DNA of 64,000 bases, taken from contig NZ_MJUZ01000003.1 of assembly GCF_002237645.1 (NCBI RefSeq), positions 1-64,000 on the forward strand. Reading direction: 5' to 3'. The DNA comes from Desulfovibrio sp. MES5. GTDB lineage: Bacteria > Desulfobacterota > Desulfovibrionia > Desulfovibrionales > Desulfovibrionaceae. This document shows positions 18,220 through 27,235 of the stretch, one piece after another (position 1 is the stretch's first letter; each line of letters begins with the position of its first letter). Made by a program: the position numbers and the translations under genes. Below the pieces are notes generated by a model. That model worked only from the letters and a program-made list of their open reading frames with translations. It had not been told where the DNA came from and did no database searches.

Positions 18220-19653
18220 TCATACGCCCGAGTGCGAGGGCTCCGATGCAGAATCATGAACCCCGGCGCGGGCGTCAGCCCCCCTGTTGCCAAAAAACAG
18301 CCTGACAACCCTGCGTCCCAGCAGCAGGGCTACCAGCGTGATGCCGATCACCAGCGCAAACCACCAGCCGACAACCCCATAGTCAGGAATGAATCGACGC
18401 AAGCCGAAAGGCAGGGGCATGCCAGAAAGGGCGTAGCCCAGAGGAAAGGCTAGCAGCCAATAGGTGCCGCTGGTGATAAGAAAAGGAATCACCGTGTCCT
18501 CAATGCCTCGCAACGCCCCGTTGAGGCATATCTGCACCGCGTCGACCAGCTGGAACAGCGCCGCGACCATCAGAATGCTCGTGGCCAGGCTGATAACGGC
18601 GCCGTCACCGGAGTACACCCCCGCCACCGCTTCCGCACAGAGCCACATTGTTATGGTCAACGCCAGTCCAACGCCGCATCCGGCGGCCACGGAAGTAAGG
18701 ACGGCTTCCTGTTCACCCTTGCGGTTGTCCTTTCCCCGTTCGTTGGCGACCAGAATGCTGGTACCCATGGCAATGCTGGTAGGAATGGCGAACAGAACCA
18801 TCATGAAGTTAAAGGAAATCTGATGGGCGGCGATGGGGACGGCCCCTCCGGTGCTGATGCACAGCGCAATGGCGGACAGAACGAGAAATTCAGAAATAAG
18901 GGCGATGCCTATGGGCAGCCCCACGGCCGCCAATGTGCCAATGCTTTTCCGGACGGGACGCGCCCACGATGACAGCAGGCGGCGGTGGCGATACTTCGGG
19001 GTGATGCTCACATAGGCGGCGAAGAGCAGTGTTGAGAGCGCCATGCTGATGCCCGTGGCAAGGCCGCTGCCGGCAACGCCCATGCTGGGCATGCCCAGGT
19101 TGCCGAATATCAGGCCGTAGTTGAGCACGATATTGACCAGAACGGTAATGATGGAAATAACCGTGGCGGGCAGCACGTTTTTTTGCCCGTCGCAGTAAAA
19201 GCGCATGCCAATGGCGAGGCTGGAGAAGGGCAGACCCCATACGAGATAGTTCAGGTAAATCGCGGCCTGTTCGGCCACATCCGGCGTGACGCCAAAAAGC
19301 GTCAGATTGGGCGGAACCAGTAGCAGCAGTCCCATCCCGGCCAGCCCGAGCATCAGGGCGAGCCAGAGCCCCTGACGTCCCGTGGCGACCAGTTCATCGT
19401 GTCGGCCGCCGCCATGATGCTGCGAAACTACAATCATGACGCCGTAAAGCGTGCCTGTGATGAACATCTGCACAGGAACCCATATGGCGGATCCCACGGC
19501 CACACCGGCCTGGTACACGGTGCCCAGGCTTCCGGACATGATCGTGTCGGCCATGCCCGAAGCCAGATATGCGTACTGGGATAACAGAATAGGACCCGCC
19601 AGCAGCAGCAGCGCGCGGAAATGGCGGCCAAGTTTCATATGCTTATGGGACAT
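18220..19653 (-). CDS. MATE-family efflux transporter
   Basis: About 478 residues with twelve predicted helices in two repeats and the MATE features 'GMADTIMSG' in helix 1 and 'LNYGLIFG' near the middle. MATE proteins use H+ or Na+ gradients to export small organic molecules. First gene of the transport operon, preceded by a Fur-like site, it is a candidate exporter for the metallophore. The start is uncertain: ATG at 19653 follows CGGAG; ATG at 19668 and TTG at 19689 are alternatives. Confidence 0.9.
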   Translation of the reverse strand: MSHKHMKLGRHFRALLLLAGPILLSQYAYLASGMADTIMSGSLGTVYQAGVAVGSAIWVPVQMFITGTLYGVMIVVSQHHGGGRHDELVATGRQGLWLALMLGLAGMGLLLLVPPNLTLFGVTPDVAEQAAIYLNYLVWGLPFSSLAIGMRFYCDGQKNVLPATVISIITVLVNIVLNYGLIFGNLGMPSMGVAGSGLATGISMALSTLLFAAYVSITPKYRHRRLLSSWARPVRKSIGTLAAVGLPIGIALISEFLVLSAIALCISTGGAVPIAAHQISFNFMMVLFAIPTSIAMGTSILVANERGKDNRKGEQEAVLTSVAAGCGVGLALTITMWLCAEAVAGVYSGDGAVISLATSILMVAALFQLVDAVQICLNGALRGIEDTVIPFLITSGTYWLLAFPLGYALSGMPLPFGLRRFIPDYGVVGWWFALVIGITLVALLLGRRVVRLFFGNRGADARAGVHDSASEPSHSGV

Positions 19654-19768
19654 GAACGACTCCGGCATGAATCCATTATGGGGCTGCAATACCCCCAGAC
19701 AGGCACTCCGAGAACTCTATGGAATACCGCGGCCGGAGTATCCCCGAGGTGGGAGCGATTTTGCCCTG

Positions 19769-19790
19769 AATTGAAAATGAATTTTATTTT
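19769..19790. promoter_or_regulatory. Candidate Fur box upstream of the transport operon
   Basis: TTGAAAATGAATTTTATTTT (inside the site) matches the TGAAAAT half-site of the Fur consensus exactly and the other half closely. It lies about 115-135 bases before the MATE start, between the two minus-strand operons. Confidence 0.6.
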
Positions 19791-19817
19791 ACCCTGGACG
19801 GCGCTTCACGATGCGAA

Positions 19818-19846
19818 GGGCAGGCATCCTTGCCAGATGCCTGCCC
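19818..19846 (-). terminator. Stem-loop after the biosynthetic operon
   Basis: A perfect 11-bp stem (GGGCAGGCATC / GATGCCTGCCC) with a 7-base loop, 44 bases past the stop of the last thioesterase gene. There is no T-run, so termination may be partial or Rho-assisted. Eight bases of the stem (CAGGCATC) recur in the hairpin at 6205. Confidence 0.55.
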
Positions 19847-19889
19847 CGAAGCGATTTGCGTCCTGACGGAGGAAGCGGGCCGACAGAAG

Positions 19890-20648
19890 TCAGCGTTTCA
19901 CTGTGTCGTCAAGGGGCTTGAATATGGCGTGCAGCATGGGGCCCGGGTTATCGGCAAAAAAAACATGCCCGCCCTTGAATGGGGTCAGCGTTACGGGCGC
20001 ATGGGCATACCCCTGCCAGGGAGTGATGCATTCTTGAGGGATAATGGCATCTTCTTCCCCAAACATGACGGCTACAGGAAAATCGAACACTGGCAGACTT
20101 CCCGTGTAGCGATAGGTTTCGTCCATTTTGAAGTCGGCCCGTAATGTGGGAATAAAAAGGGCCAGCAGATCGGGAATGTCGAGCACCGTTTCTGGTGTGA
20201 GCCTGAAGCGGCGCAGTGCTTCCGTGAAGGAATCCGGGGGCAGGTCCGCGATCTTGAGTGGTGGCGCGATATGCGGTGCACGGCAGCCGGATACGGCAAG
20301 CACGGTCGGGCTTGCCCCCTGGCCGTGCAGTTTGCGAGCCGTTTCAAAGGCGAGGCACCCGCCGAAGCAATGGCCGAAAAGGATAAAAGGTTTGTCGGCA
20401 TAGGGCGTAAGCAGAGCGCACAGCATGTCGGTAAGCTCGGCAAGGTCGGTAATGGACTTTTCTGCCAGGCGTTTTTCGCGGCCCGGCAGAGCTATAGGGC
20501 AGAGCTGCACGTTATGGGGCAAGTGTTCCTGCCAGCCGCGAAACATCGAAACGCCGCCCCCCGCAAAGGGGATGCAGAAAAGGCGCAGCGATGCGTCCAT
20601 GTCAGGGGTGACGGGCAGCCATTTGGCGTGGTCTGAGGTTGAGAGCAT
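19890..20648 (-). CDS. Type II thioesterase with a cysteine nucleophile
   Basis: A 252-residue alpha/beta-hydrolase of the GrsT/YbtT/PchC editing-thioesterase group (opening 'LFCIPFAGGGVSMFRGW', 'LPGREKR'). Such enzymes clear wrong or stalled acyl groups from carrier proteins. The nucleophile elbow reads GHCFGG, so the usual serine is Cys94 (codon TGC). The acid (GEEDAII) and histidine (KGGHVFF) are present. Cysteine there would change acyl-enzyme chemistry and is known in a few NRPS release domains. It is the last gene of the operon; its ATG overlaps the previous stop (TAATG). Confidence 0.9.
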   Translation of the reverse strand: MLSTSDHAKWLPVTPDMDASLRLFCIPFAGGGVSMFRGWQEHLPHNVQLCPIALPGREKRLAEKSITDLAELTDMLCALLTPYADKPFILFGHCFGGCLAFETARKLHGQGASPTVLAVSGCRAPHIAPPLKIADLPPDSFTEALRRFRLTPETVLDIPDLLALFIPTLRADFKMDETYRYTGSLPVFDFPVAVMFGEEDAIIPQECITPWQGYAHAPVTLTPFKGGHVFFADNPGPMLHAIFKPLDDTVKR

Positions 20649-21490
20649 TATAAACTCCGGTTGGGAGCGCGGTGCCCGCCAACATCGCGCATCACCGCTT
20701 CAATGTGGCGCAGCAGGGCGTCGCGGCTTTCGTTGATGTAAAAATGGCCACCTTCGAAAAGCGTTATGCTGCAGGAGGCCGAGGTGACCTCCTCCCACCG
20801 TTCCAGCAGGGCAACGGGCGAATCTTCATCATCGCGGCCGCAGCAGACGTGGACCGGCGCGTCCACGCGGGGAAGCTGCGGTGAATCAAAGGTCTCGAGC
20901 AGGCGAAAATCATCGCGCACCACGGGCAACAGCATTTCAATGATTTCCTTGCTGTTCAGTATTTCTTCCGGGGTTCCGCCAAGGCGGCGCATTTCATCAA
21001 GCAAGGCCGCGTCAGGCATGGTATGGAAGCATTTGCGGGTTGCCTGGGCGTGCGGGGGAAAACGGCCGGAAACAACGATGGCGGCAGGCATGGGCATATT
21101 GCCGCGCTGCAGGGCTCGGGCGGTTTCAAGAGCGATGACGCTGCCCAGGCTGTGCCCGAAAAGCGCGTAGCGGGCATGCGAATACGGCCCTATGGCGGCG
21201 GCGATGGACGCCGCCGCTTCTGGAATGGATTTGGCAAAGGGTTCGCCAAAGCGCGAACCTCTACCGGGCAGTTCCACCGGGCATACGCGGCATGACTGCT
21301 GCAAGGGGCGCTGCCATTGCCGGTACAGTTCGCCTGTGCCCCCGGCATAGGAAAAACAGAAAAGCAGAGGCAGGGTCTCCTGCCGCTGCTCATGGCCGGG
21401 CAGCCAGGGGGACGGATCAATGGCGCCGGGCAGGATTCTTGGGGGCGCGCTGGCAGTATCCACAGATGTTTTTTGATAATGCATGTCCAT
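20648..21490 (-). CDS. Type II thioesterase
   Basis: A 280-residue editing thioesterase with a normal nucleophile elbow GHSLGS (Ser114), 'CFSYAGGTGELYRQW' near the N-terminus, an aspartate in 'CGRDDEDSP' and His in 'EGGHFYIN'. It is distinct in sequence from the Cys-type enzyme that follows it, so the operon has two non-identical type II thioesterases. It starts six bases after the lone condensation-domain gene. Its role is probably to reset mis-primed carrier domains. Confidence 0.92.
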   Translation of the reverse strand: MDMHYQKTSVDTASAPPRILPGAIDPSPWLPGHEQRQETLPLLFCFSYAGGTGELYRQWQRPLQQSCRVCPVELPGRGSRFGEPFAKSIPEAAASIAAAIGPYSHARYALFGHSLGSVIALETARALQRGNMPMPAAIVVSGRFPPHAQATRKCFHTMPDAALLDEMRRLGGTPEEILNSKEIIEMLLPVVRDDFRLLETFDSPQLPRVDAPVHVCCGRDDEDSPVALLERWEEVTSASCSITLFEGGHFYINESRDALLRHIEAVMRDVGGHRAPNRSL

Positions 21491-21496
21491 AAGGGG

Positions 21497-22849
21497 TCAC
21501 CGTATGGTTTCTTCGTTGAGGCCGGCGAGTTCGCTGATGCGGTCAAGCGTCTTGTCGGAATTTTCGGCCAGGGTGAGCAGCGTGCGCCGGATAAGCTCGG
21601 AAAATTTGACTATGGTCTCGTGCGTGAAGAAATCCTTGCAGTAGATGAAGGCCACGCGCAGGGCCGGGCCGGGAAAAACCATCATGGAAAGGGGAAAGCT
21701 GAGGTTGGAATTCATATAGGCCGCCCGGATAGAGAAGTCCGCCTTCTCATCGCCGCCTTCGCCCGTGGCCATGTTTTCAAAGATAAGGTAGGAGTTGTAC
21801 GGAATCATGTCCGAATCCCGGCAGGGGCGCAGCCATGTGTCCACAGGTACGTGGCGGTGTTCCAGGCTTTCCAGTTGCAGGCCGCGCAGTTCCTCAAGCC
21901 AGGTTGACGCCGTCTGTCCACCGGCGCATTCGACATTGTAAGGCACGCCGTCGATCAACAGGCCAAAAACCTGTTCAATGCCAGGCACTTCAACGGGGCG
22001 TGACGCCGCAACGGTCAACATGAGAGCCCGCCTTTGCGGCGAAAGGCGCGAAAGTATCAGAGCCCAGGCGCCCTGATACAGGACATTCAGGGTGATCCCG
22101 AGCTTGCGGGCCGCCGCGTCAAGAGAGGCTGTTTCTTCTTCGCTGAGAACCATGTGGTATATCTGATCGGCTTCCACAGGGCGCGACTCTTCCGGCAGAC
22201 GCATGAAGGGGAGCGGTTGCATCTGTGCGGTGGCCAGTTTTTCGCGCCACCATGCAAGATCCTCGCTCTGGTCGCGCTTTTTGAACCACGAAATATAGTC
22301 CCGCATGGAAGGCAGGGGCGTCGCATCCGGCGCAAGCCCCTGCGAAAGTTCGCCGTAGGCCTGAGCAAAGTGGCGAAAGGCCACGCCCAGTGACCATCCG
22401 TCGAAAATGAGATGGCTCAGGGTGAGCGTGAGAATAAAGAGGTCGTCCCGCATCTTGTGCAGGCATAACCGCATCAGGGGCGGCCTGCTGATGTCAAAGG
22501 GCGTTCTGGCGTCTTCACTCAGAAAGGCCAGTACGCGCCCGTTGCGCTCGTCCTCATGAAGCTGGCTGACATCATGAAGTTCGAAAGGCAGGAAGGTGGC
22601 GGCATGTATAACCTGAAAGGCCTGGCTGGTGCCCTTGTGGTGGATGGAGGCGCGCATGGCCGGATGTCTGGCGACAACCACCTCCCAGGCTTTACGGCAC
22701 AGTTCAGGGTCAACCTTCCCTTCAAGGTAATAGGAATACTGTTGCTGAAAGGCCAGACCGCTGGGCGTATGCTCCGAGCAGTCCAGCATGAACTGTTGTA
22801 CGGGCGTGAGAGAAAATATTTCCTGAAGTTCTTTTTGGCTGGCTGGCAT
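21497..22849 (-). CDS. Stand-alone NRPS condensation-domain protein
   Basis: A 450-residue protein that is a single C domain. Its core motif reads SHLIFDG (145-151): the catalytic second His (His146) and the Asp-Gly are present but the first His is Ser. The C1 motif (FSLTPVQQFML) and later motifs ('YNSYLIFEN') are recognisable. Free C domains at the end of an assembly line can form an amide or ester with a free acceptor and so release the chain. With no type I thioesterase or reductase domain in the cluster, that is a reasonable role here, but it is inferred. It starts three bases after the preceding stop. Confidence 0.88.
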   Translation of the reverse strand: MPASQKELQEIFSLTPVQQFMLDCSEHTPSGLAFQQQYSYYLEGKVDPELCRKAWEVVVARHPAMRASIHHKGTSQAFQVIHAATFLPFELHDVSQLHEDERNGRVLAFLSEDARTPFDISRPPLMRLCLHKMRDDLFILTLTLSHLIFDGWSLGVAFRHFAQAYGELSQGLAPDATPLPSMRDYISWFKKRDQSEDLAWWREKLATAQMQPLPFMRLPEESRPVEADQIYHMVLSEEETASLDAAARKLGITLNVLYQGAWALILSRLSPQRRALMLTVAASRPVEVPGIEQVFGLLIDGVPYNVECAGGQTASTWLEELRGLQLESLEHRHVPVDTWLRPCRDSDMIPYNSYLIFENMATGEGGDEKADFSIRAAYMNSNLSFPLSMMVFPGPALRVAFIYCKDFFTHETIVKFSELIRRTLLTLAENSDKTLDRISELAGLNEETIR

Positions 22850-22852
22850 ATG

Positions 22853-25800
22853 CTATCCGTTGATTTGGCTGAGGATGACGTCAAGATCGGACGGGGAAAG
22901 ATCCGAATCGGCAAAGTCGGCAACAACGTAGCGTGCGGCGTGGCTGTCGCCCATGCCGGCTTCGGCCACGGTTTCCACCTTTGCCATAAATGTCCGCAGA
23001 AAGGCGCTCCCCTGTTCTCCCGCCAGGGGGGGATAGACGAGCCGCGCACGCAGATTGCCTTTTTCCGCCCAGCAGATGAGTTCAACCGCGCTGCCACGCG
23101 TGCAGGATGGCGGCCGCCAGGATCCGGCCTGCAGCAGGGCTGGCCCTGTGCCAGGTTCGGCATGCCCGTGGGCCTGGTTGCCCATCCAGAAAAAGGTGAT
23201 GTCGGCGGGGTGCCGGTTCTGCATCTTGAGCCAGGGGGCGGTTCCTTTTTGGGCTATGGCCCGCAGGGCCTCCTTGAAGTGGGGAATGGCCTCTCCGGCT
23301 TCCATGCCCGGAATTACGGACACAGCGTGCCGCAAGGCAAAGGAGCCGACCGTGTTCACGGGGTTGGCCGAGGTGGTGATGAGGTGACGGCCATCATTCA
23401 TAAAATGTGCAAAGGGGCAGGGGGCTTCGTCGCTGCCAAGGCACAGGCCCAAGGCCGCAGCCAGCAACTCTTCTACCGAAGAGCGGCAGGTTGCCGCCGC
23501 CTTTTCAAGACGGAGGTGAGCTCCGTCAAGAGAGGTGGCGTCGATATGGCTGCGGTCGCATTCCTGCCCCGGTTCCCCGAAGATGCGGCGGCTCGGTTTG
23601 GCCGCATCTTCATTGCCGGAAGCATGGCCTGCGGAGTTTTTACCGTCCGGCGCTTCGGCGGCAGCCAGGTCTTCCAGCCAGAGTTTCCACGAGCCGCCGG
23701 GTTGGGACGGCAGTGAACCGTCGCGCATGAACTGGAGGATATCCTGCTCCAGCAGGCTCATGGAAGGCATGTCGGCTATGGCCGCACGAACCAGCAGAAG
23801 CAGGCGGGGGGCGCCGCCGTTTTCACCGGGCAGCAGGGTCAGGCTCCAGGCTTTCAGGCGTTCTGGCTGAAGCCGCGCTGCGGGCGCGGCGCAGTCGCCG
23901 CGCATGATATCATCGGGCAGGCCGGGAGTTTCGGCCGCGATGGCGCGGAGGTCATCGACGTTGTTCAGAGCCCAGTCGACTTCTTTTGCTCCGGCCAGCC
24001 TGAGGCTGCCGTCCACCCAGCTCATTCGCAAGGCGTCGTGCCGTGAGGCGAGGGTCCGCGCCAGATCTCCCGCCTGTGTGAGATTAAAATTGTCCGGGCA
24101 GATGAAAAGGCGGTAATGGCAGGTCCGGTCCCCGCCGTCGGCAAGCGGAAGCGCCAGATAGGCAGGGATGGGCACAGGCCCGGGTGTGGCCTCCCGCAGG
24201 GCTTTACCGGTGTGCACGCGCTTTGCCAGTTCCTGAATGTTTCCTGCTTCAAAAACATCCTTGGAGGTAAAGTTGAGCCCCATCCCGGCTGCCTGGCGTA
24301 CCATCTGCATCACCTGAATGGAATTGCCGCCCAGTTCGAGAAAGTCATCCCTGATGCCGATGTGGTCCACGAACAGCAATTCCTGCCAGAGCTTTACCAG
24401 GGTGCGTTCGATTTCTGTATCCGGGGGGATGCAGGCGTCGCGGCATGAGCGGGCGTATTTGTCCATCTCGCCCGCATCGGCCGCTCCCGGCACATCGCTC
24501 CCGCCGGGGTTGATCCAGTATCTGCGTGGGGTAAAGGCCGTTTCTGGCAGGGGCACACGGCGCACATCCATTGGGGAGTAGTACGCCTGCCAGTCAACGT
24601 CTCCGCCGAGCAGCCACACGTCCGCGCCAATGTCCGCAAGCGTTCTTTCGGGCAGATCCGCTGGCGTGGCGCCAGTTGCGGAAACCCCCAGGGGGTCCAG
24701 GCCGGGAACGGTTTTCAGCCTGCCCCCGAGCTGTTGCGAAGCCAGAGAGCGCAGTACGTTGCCCGGCCCGACCTCAATGCCCACCCGAGCCCGTTCGTGA
24801 AGAACGCTAAGACCGCCGGCAAACTGCACGGTACCGCGAAGGTGCTTGACCCAGTAGTCGGGACTGGCGGCCTCGTCGCCGATCCATGTTCCGGTAAGGT
24901 TGCTGACGTAGGGTATTTCCGGCTTGCGCAGATCCATGCCGCGCATTATTTCGCGGAAAGGCTCCATGATGGTTTCCATTGAAGCGGAATGAAACGCGTG
25001 TGACGTTTTCAGCCAGGTGGCTCTCTGACCGTGTTCTGCGACAACCTCGGCGCAGACGCGAAGCCGTTCCTCTGGCCCTGTCAGCACGCAGTTGGCGGTG
25101 CTGTTGATCAGCGAGATTTCAACGCCGTCAAAGGCCGGGCCAAGCACCTCACGAACACGCGAGGCGTGGAGGGACACGACGAGCATCTTGCCGCGCGGAG
25201 CGCTCTGCATCAGGGCTCCCCGGCGCACGATAAGCCGCATTCCGTCTTCGGCAGAAAACACTCCGGCAACGCAGGCGGCGGCGTATTCGCCGAGGCTGTG
25301 GCCGATCATGCAGGCAGGGCGGATGCCCCGGCCAAGAAGCGTTTGAGCCAGGGCGAGTTCCAGCGCGAAAAGAAGGGGTTGCGCGGTTTCCGTTTCCGTC
25401 AGGGCGTCGACAGCCTTGGGGTCTTCTTTCCAGCAGCGCTTGAGCAGGTCCGCAATGTCCGGCCCGCCGGCGGCAACGGACAATGCCGAAAGTTCGCCCA
25501 GGTTGTGTCTGAAGTCCGCTTCTTCGGCGTAAAAGGTTTGCGCCATACGCGGATGCAGGTTCCCCTGACCGGGGAAAAGAAAGGCCACGGGCAGGCCGGA
25601 TTCCTCAACCACGCGGGGGTGAAGAGAGTCAGCGGCGAGTGCCTGGGAAGCCTCCCGGGCCGTGCGGGCCATGAGCGCGCCCCGCAACGCCTGATGCCTG
25701 CGGCCGACGGCCAGGGTAAAGGCGGCGTCTTCAAGCGGGAGCGTATCCGACACGCCGGAAAAATTCGCGGCCAGCCGTTCGCGGGTCAGGGCGAAGGCTG

Positions 25801-27175
25801 CATCATTGTGGGCGCTGAACAGAAGGGGCAGCCGCGCGCGGTTCGGCTTTCTTTCGGGGACTGCGGGCGCATCCTGAAGAATGGCGTGCACATTGGTTCC
25901 GCCGATGCCGAAGGCGCTGACGCCGCCGAGCAAAGAAGCGCCGCCGGCGGGCAGACTGACGCAGTCCTGACGGATGGCGAAGGGCCCCAGGTCGCCAAAG
26001 GCGGGATTGGGCGTGATGAAGTTGGCCGTGCCGGGCACCTTGGCGTGCCTCAGGCACAGGGCGGCCTTGGCGAAGCTGGCCAGACCTGCCGCCGCGTCCA
26101 GATGGCCTATGTTGCCCTTGAGCGAACCGAGCATAATGGGGTGCTGCAGACCGTCATGGCGCGAACCGTAGGCTTTTTTCAGCGCGGCAACTTCAATGGG
26201 GTCGCCAAGGGGTGTGGCTGTGCCGTGTCCTTCAATAAAATCAACATCCTGTGGTTCAACTCCCGCCAGAGAGAGGGCCGCGCTGATGGCGTCTGCCTGT
26301 CCGTTGACGCTGGGGGCGGCATACCCCACCTTGTCAAAACCGTCGTTGGCGGCGGCGGTGGCCCGTACTACGGCGAGAATATTGTCCTTATCCTTTTGAG
26401 CGTCGGCGAGGCGCTTGAAAAGAACCGCGATGACGCCGTTGGCGAAGATGGTGCCGTTGGCATCCGCGTCATAGGGGCGGCAGCGGCCGTCGGGCGAGCG
26501 CATGCCGCCGGGCAGGTATATGTAGCCCAGATTTTCCGGAAGCATGACGGTGCAGGCCGTCACAAGCGCGCGGTCGCACTCTCCCGCCAGCAGGGCCTGG
26601 CAGGCCACATGAACGCTGAGCAGGGAGGAAGAGCAGGAAGACTGTACCGCCATGGCCGGGCCTTTAAGATCGCATTTGTAGGCGATGCGCGTGGCCAGAT
26701 AATCCTTGTCGCAGCCGATGACCGCTTCGGTTACATCCACGGTGCCGGACAGAATATGGTGGTACAGATAGCCGGTGAGATAGCCGCTCATGTCTGAGCT
26801 GGCGTAAACGCCGGTGCGTATGCCGTTACCGTCGCGCGGCTCGTACCCGGCGTTTTCAAATGCCCGCCAGCCGTATTCCAGCACCAGGCGGTGCTGCGGG
26901 TCCATCACGCTGGCGTCGCGGGGCGAAAATCCAAAAAAATCAGCGTCAAAGAGGTCGTAATCCCTCAATGTGCTGCGCATGGCCACATAGTCTGGCGCGT
27001 GCCTGGTCCGGGCGTGCAGGCCAGCGGCCAGCGCTTCGTCTGGTATAGGCTCCATGCTCTGCCGCCCGGCCGTGAGGTTTTCCCAGAATTCATTGATATC
27101 ACCTGCGCCGGGCAGGCGCGCGGCCATGCCGATAACGGCAATGCACCCTTCATCGTACTCGTATTTCTTGTTCAC
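22853..27175 (-). CDS. Type I PKS: KS-AT-ACP plus degenerate C/E-like domain
   Basis: A 1440-residue protein. The KS domain (about 10-430) has its full triad: Cys181 (QSSCSSSL), His317 (GHGTATP) and His358 (KGNIGHLDAAAG). The AT domain (about 530-860) has Ser627 in GHSLGEY and HAFHS at 726-730, the malonyl-CoA signature. The ACP has Ser952 (ELGGNSI). There is no KR, DH, ER or methyltransferase, so the beta-keto group should stay. Residues about 1005-1440 look like a decayed condensation/epimerisation domain: the HHxxxDG position reads RAAIADM, while 'NTVGSFALRHAV' and 'FFWMGNQ' resemble epimerase motifs. The start is GTG behind GAGGAG. The AT is the only intact one in the cluster. Confidence 0.92.
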   Translation of the reverse strand: MNKKYEYDEGCIAVIGMAARLPGAGDINEFWENLTAGRQSMEPIPDEALAAGLHARTRHAPDYVAMRSTLRDYDLFDADFFGFSPRDASVMDPQHRLVLEYGWRAFENAGYEPRDGNGIRTGVYASSDMSGYLTGYLYHHILSGTVDVTEAVIGCDKDYLATRIAYKCDLKGPAMAVQSSCSSSLLSVHVACQALLAGECDRALVTACTVMLPENLGYIYLPGGMRSPDGRCRPYDADANGTIFANGVIAVLFKRLADAQKDKDNILAVVRATAAANDGFDKVGYAAPSVNGQADAISAALSLAGVEPQDVDFIEGHGTATPLGDPIEVAALKKAYGSRHDGLQHPIMLGSLKGNIGHLDAAAGLASFAKAALCLRHAKVPGTANFITPNPAFGDLGPFAIRQDCVSLPAGGASLLGGVSAFGIGGTNVHAILQDAPAVPERKPNRARLPLLFSAHNDAAFALTRERLAANFSGVSDTLPLEDAAFTLAVGRRHQALRGALMARTAREASQALAADSLHPRVVEESGLPVAFLFPGQGNLHPRMAQTFYAEEADFRHNLGELSALSVAAGGPDIADLLKRCWKEDPKAVDALTETETAQPLLFALELALAQTLLGRGIRPACMIGHSLGEYAAACVAGVFSAEDGMRLIVRRGALMQSAPRGKMLVVSLHASRVREVLGPAFDGVEISLINSTANCVLTGPEERLRVCAEVVAEHGQRATWLKTSHAFHSASMETIMEPFREIMRGMDLRKPEIPYVSNLTGTWIGDEAASPDYWVKHLRGTVQFAGGLSVLHERARVGIEVGPGNVLRSLASQQLGGRLKTVPGLDPLGVSATGATPADLPERTLADIGADVWLLGGDVDWQAYYSPMDVRRVPLPETAFTPRRYWINPGGSDVPGAADAGEMDKYARSCRDACIPPDTEIERTLVKLWQELLFVDHIGIRDDFLELGGNSIQVMQMVRQAAGMGLNFTSKDVFEAGNIQELAKRVHTGKALREATPGPVPIPAYLALPLADGGDRTCHYRLFICPDNFNLTQAGDLARTLASRHDALRMSWVDGSLRLAGAKEVDWALNNVDDLRAIAAETPGLPDDIMRGDCAAPAARLQPERLKAWSLTLLPGENGGAPRLLLLVRAAIADMPSMSLLEQDILQFMRDGSLPSQPGGSWKLWLEDLAAAEAPDGKNSAGHASGNEDAAKPSRRIFGEPGQECDRSHIDATSLDGAHLRLEKAAATCRSSVEELLAAALGLCLGSDEAPCPFAHFMNDGRHLITTSANPVNTVGSFALRHAVSVIPGMEAGEAIPHFKEALRAIAQKGTAPWLKMQNRHPADITFFWMGNQAHGHAEPGTGPALLQAGSWRPPSCTRGSAVELICWAEKGNLRARLVYPPLAGEQGSAFLRTFMAKVETVAEAGMGDSHAARYVVADFADSDLSPSDLDVILSQING

Positions 27176-27235
27176 AGGCTGGTTGCTCCTCGTGGATTGT
27201 CCTGCCGAAAAAGCAGGTTGCGTCGTGGCGCGCTG

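Noticed and set aside
15990..18308. Longer 772-residue form of the receptor
   Set aside because: The extra 42 residues precede a clear ribosome-binding site and signal peptide start and overlap the MATE gene end.
25031..26797. 588-codon plus-strand frame opposite the KS-AT PKS gene
   Set aside because: It is antisense to strongly conserved KS and AT motifs; long antisense frames are common in GC-rich coding DNA.
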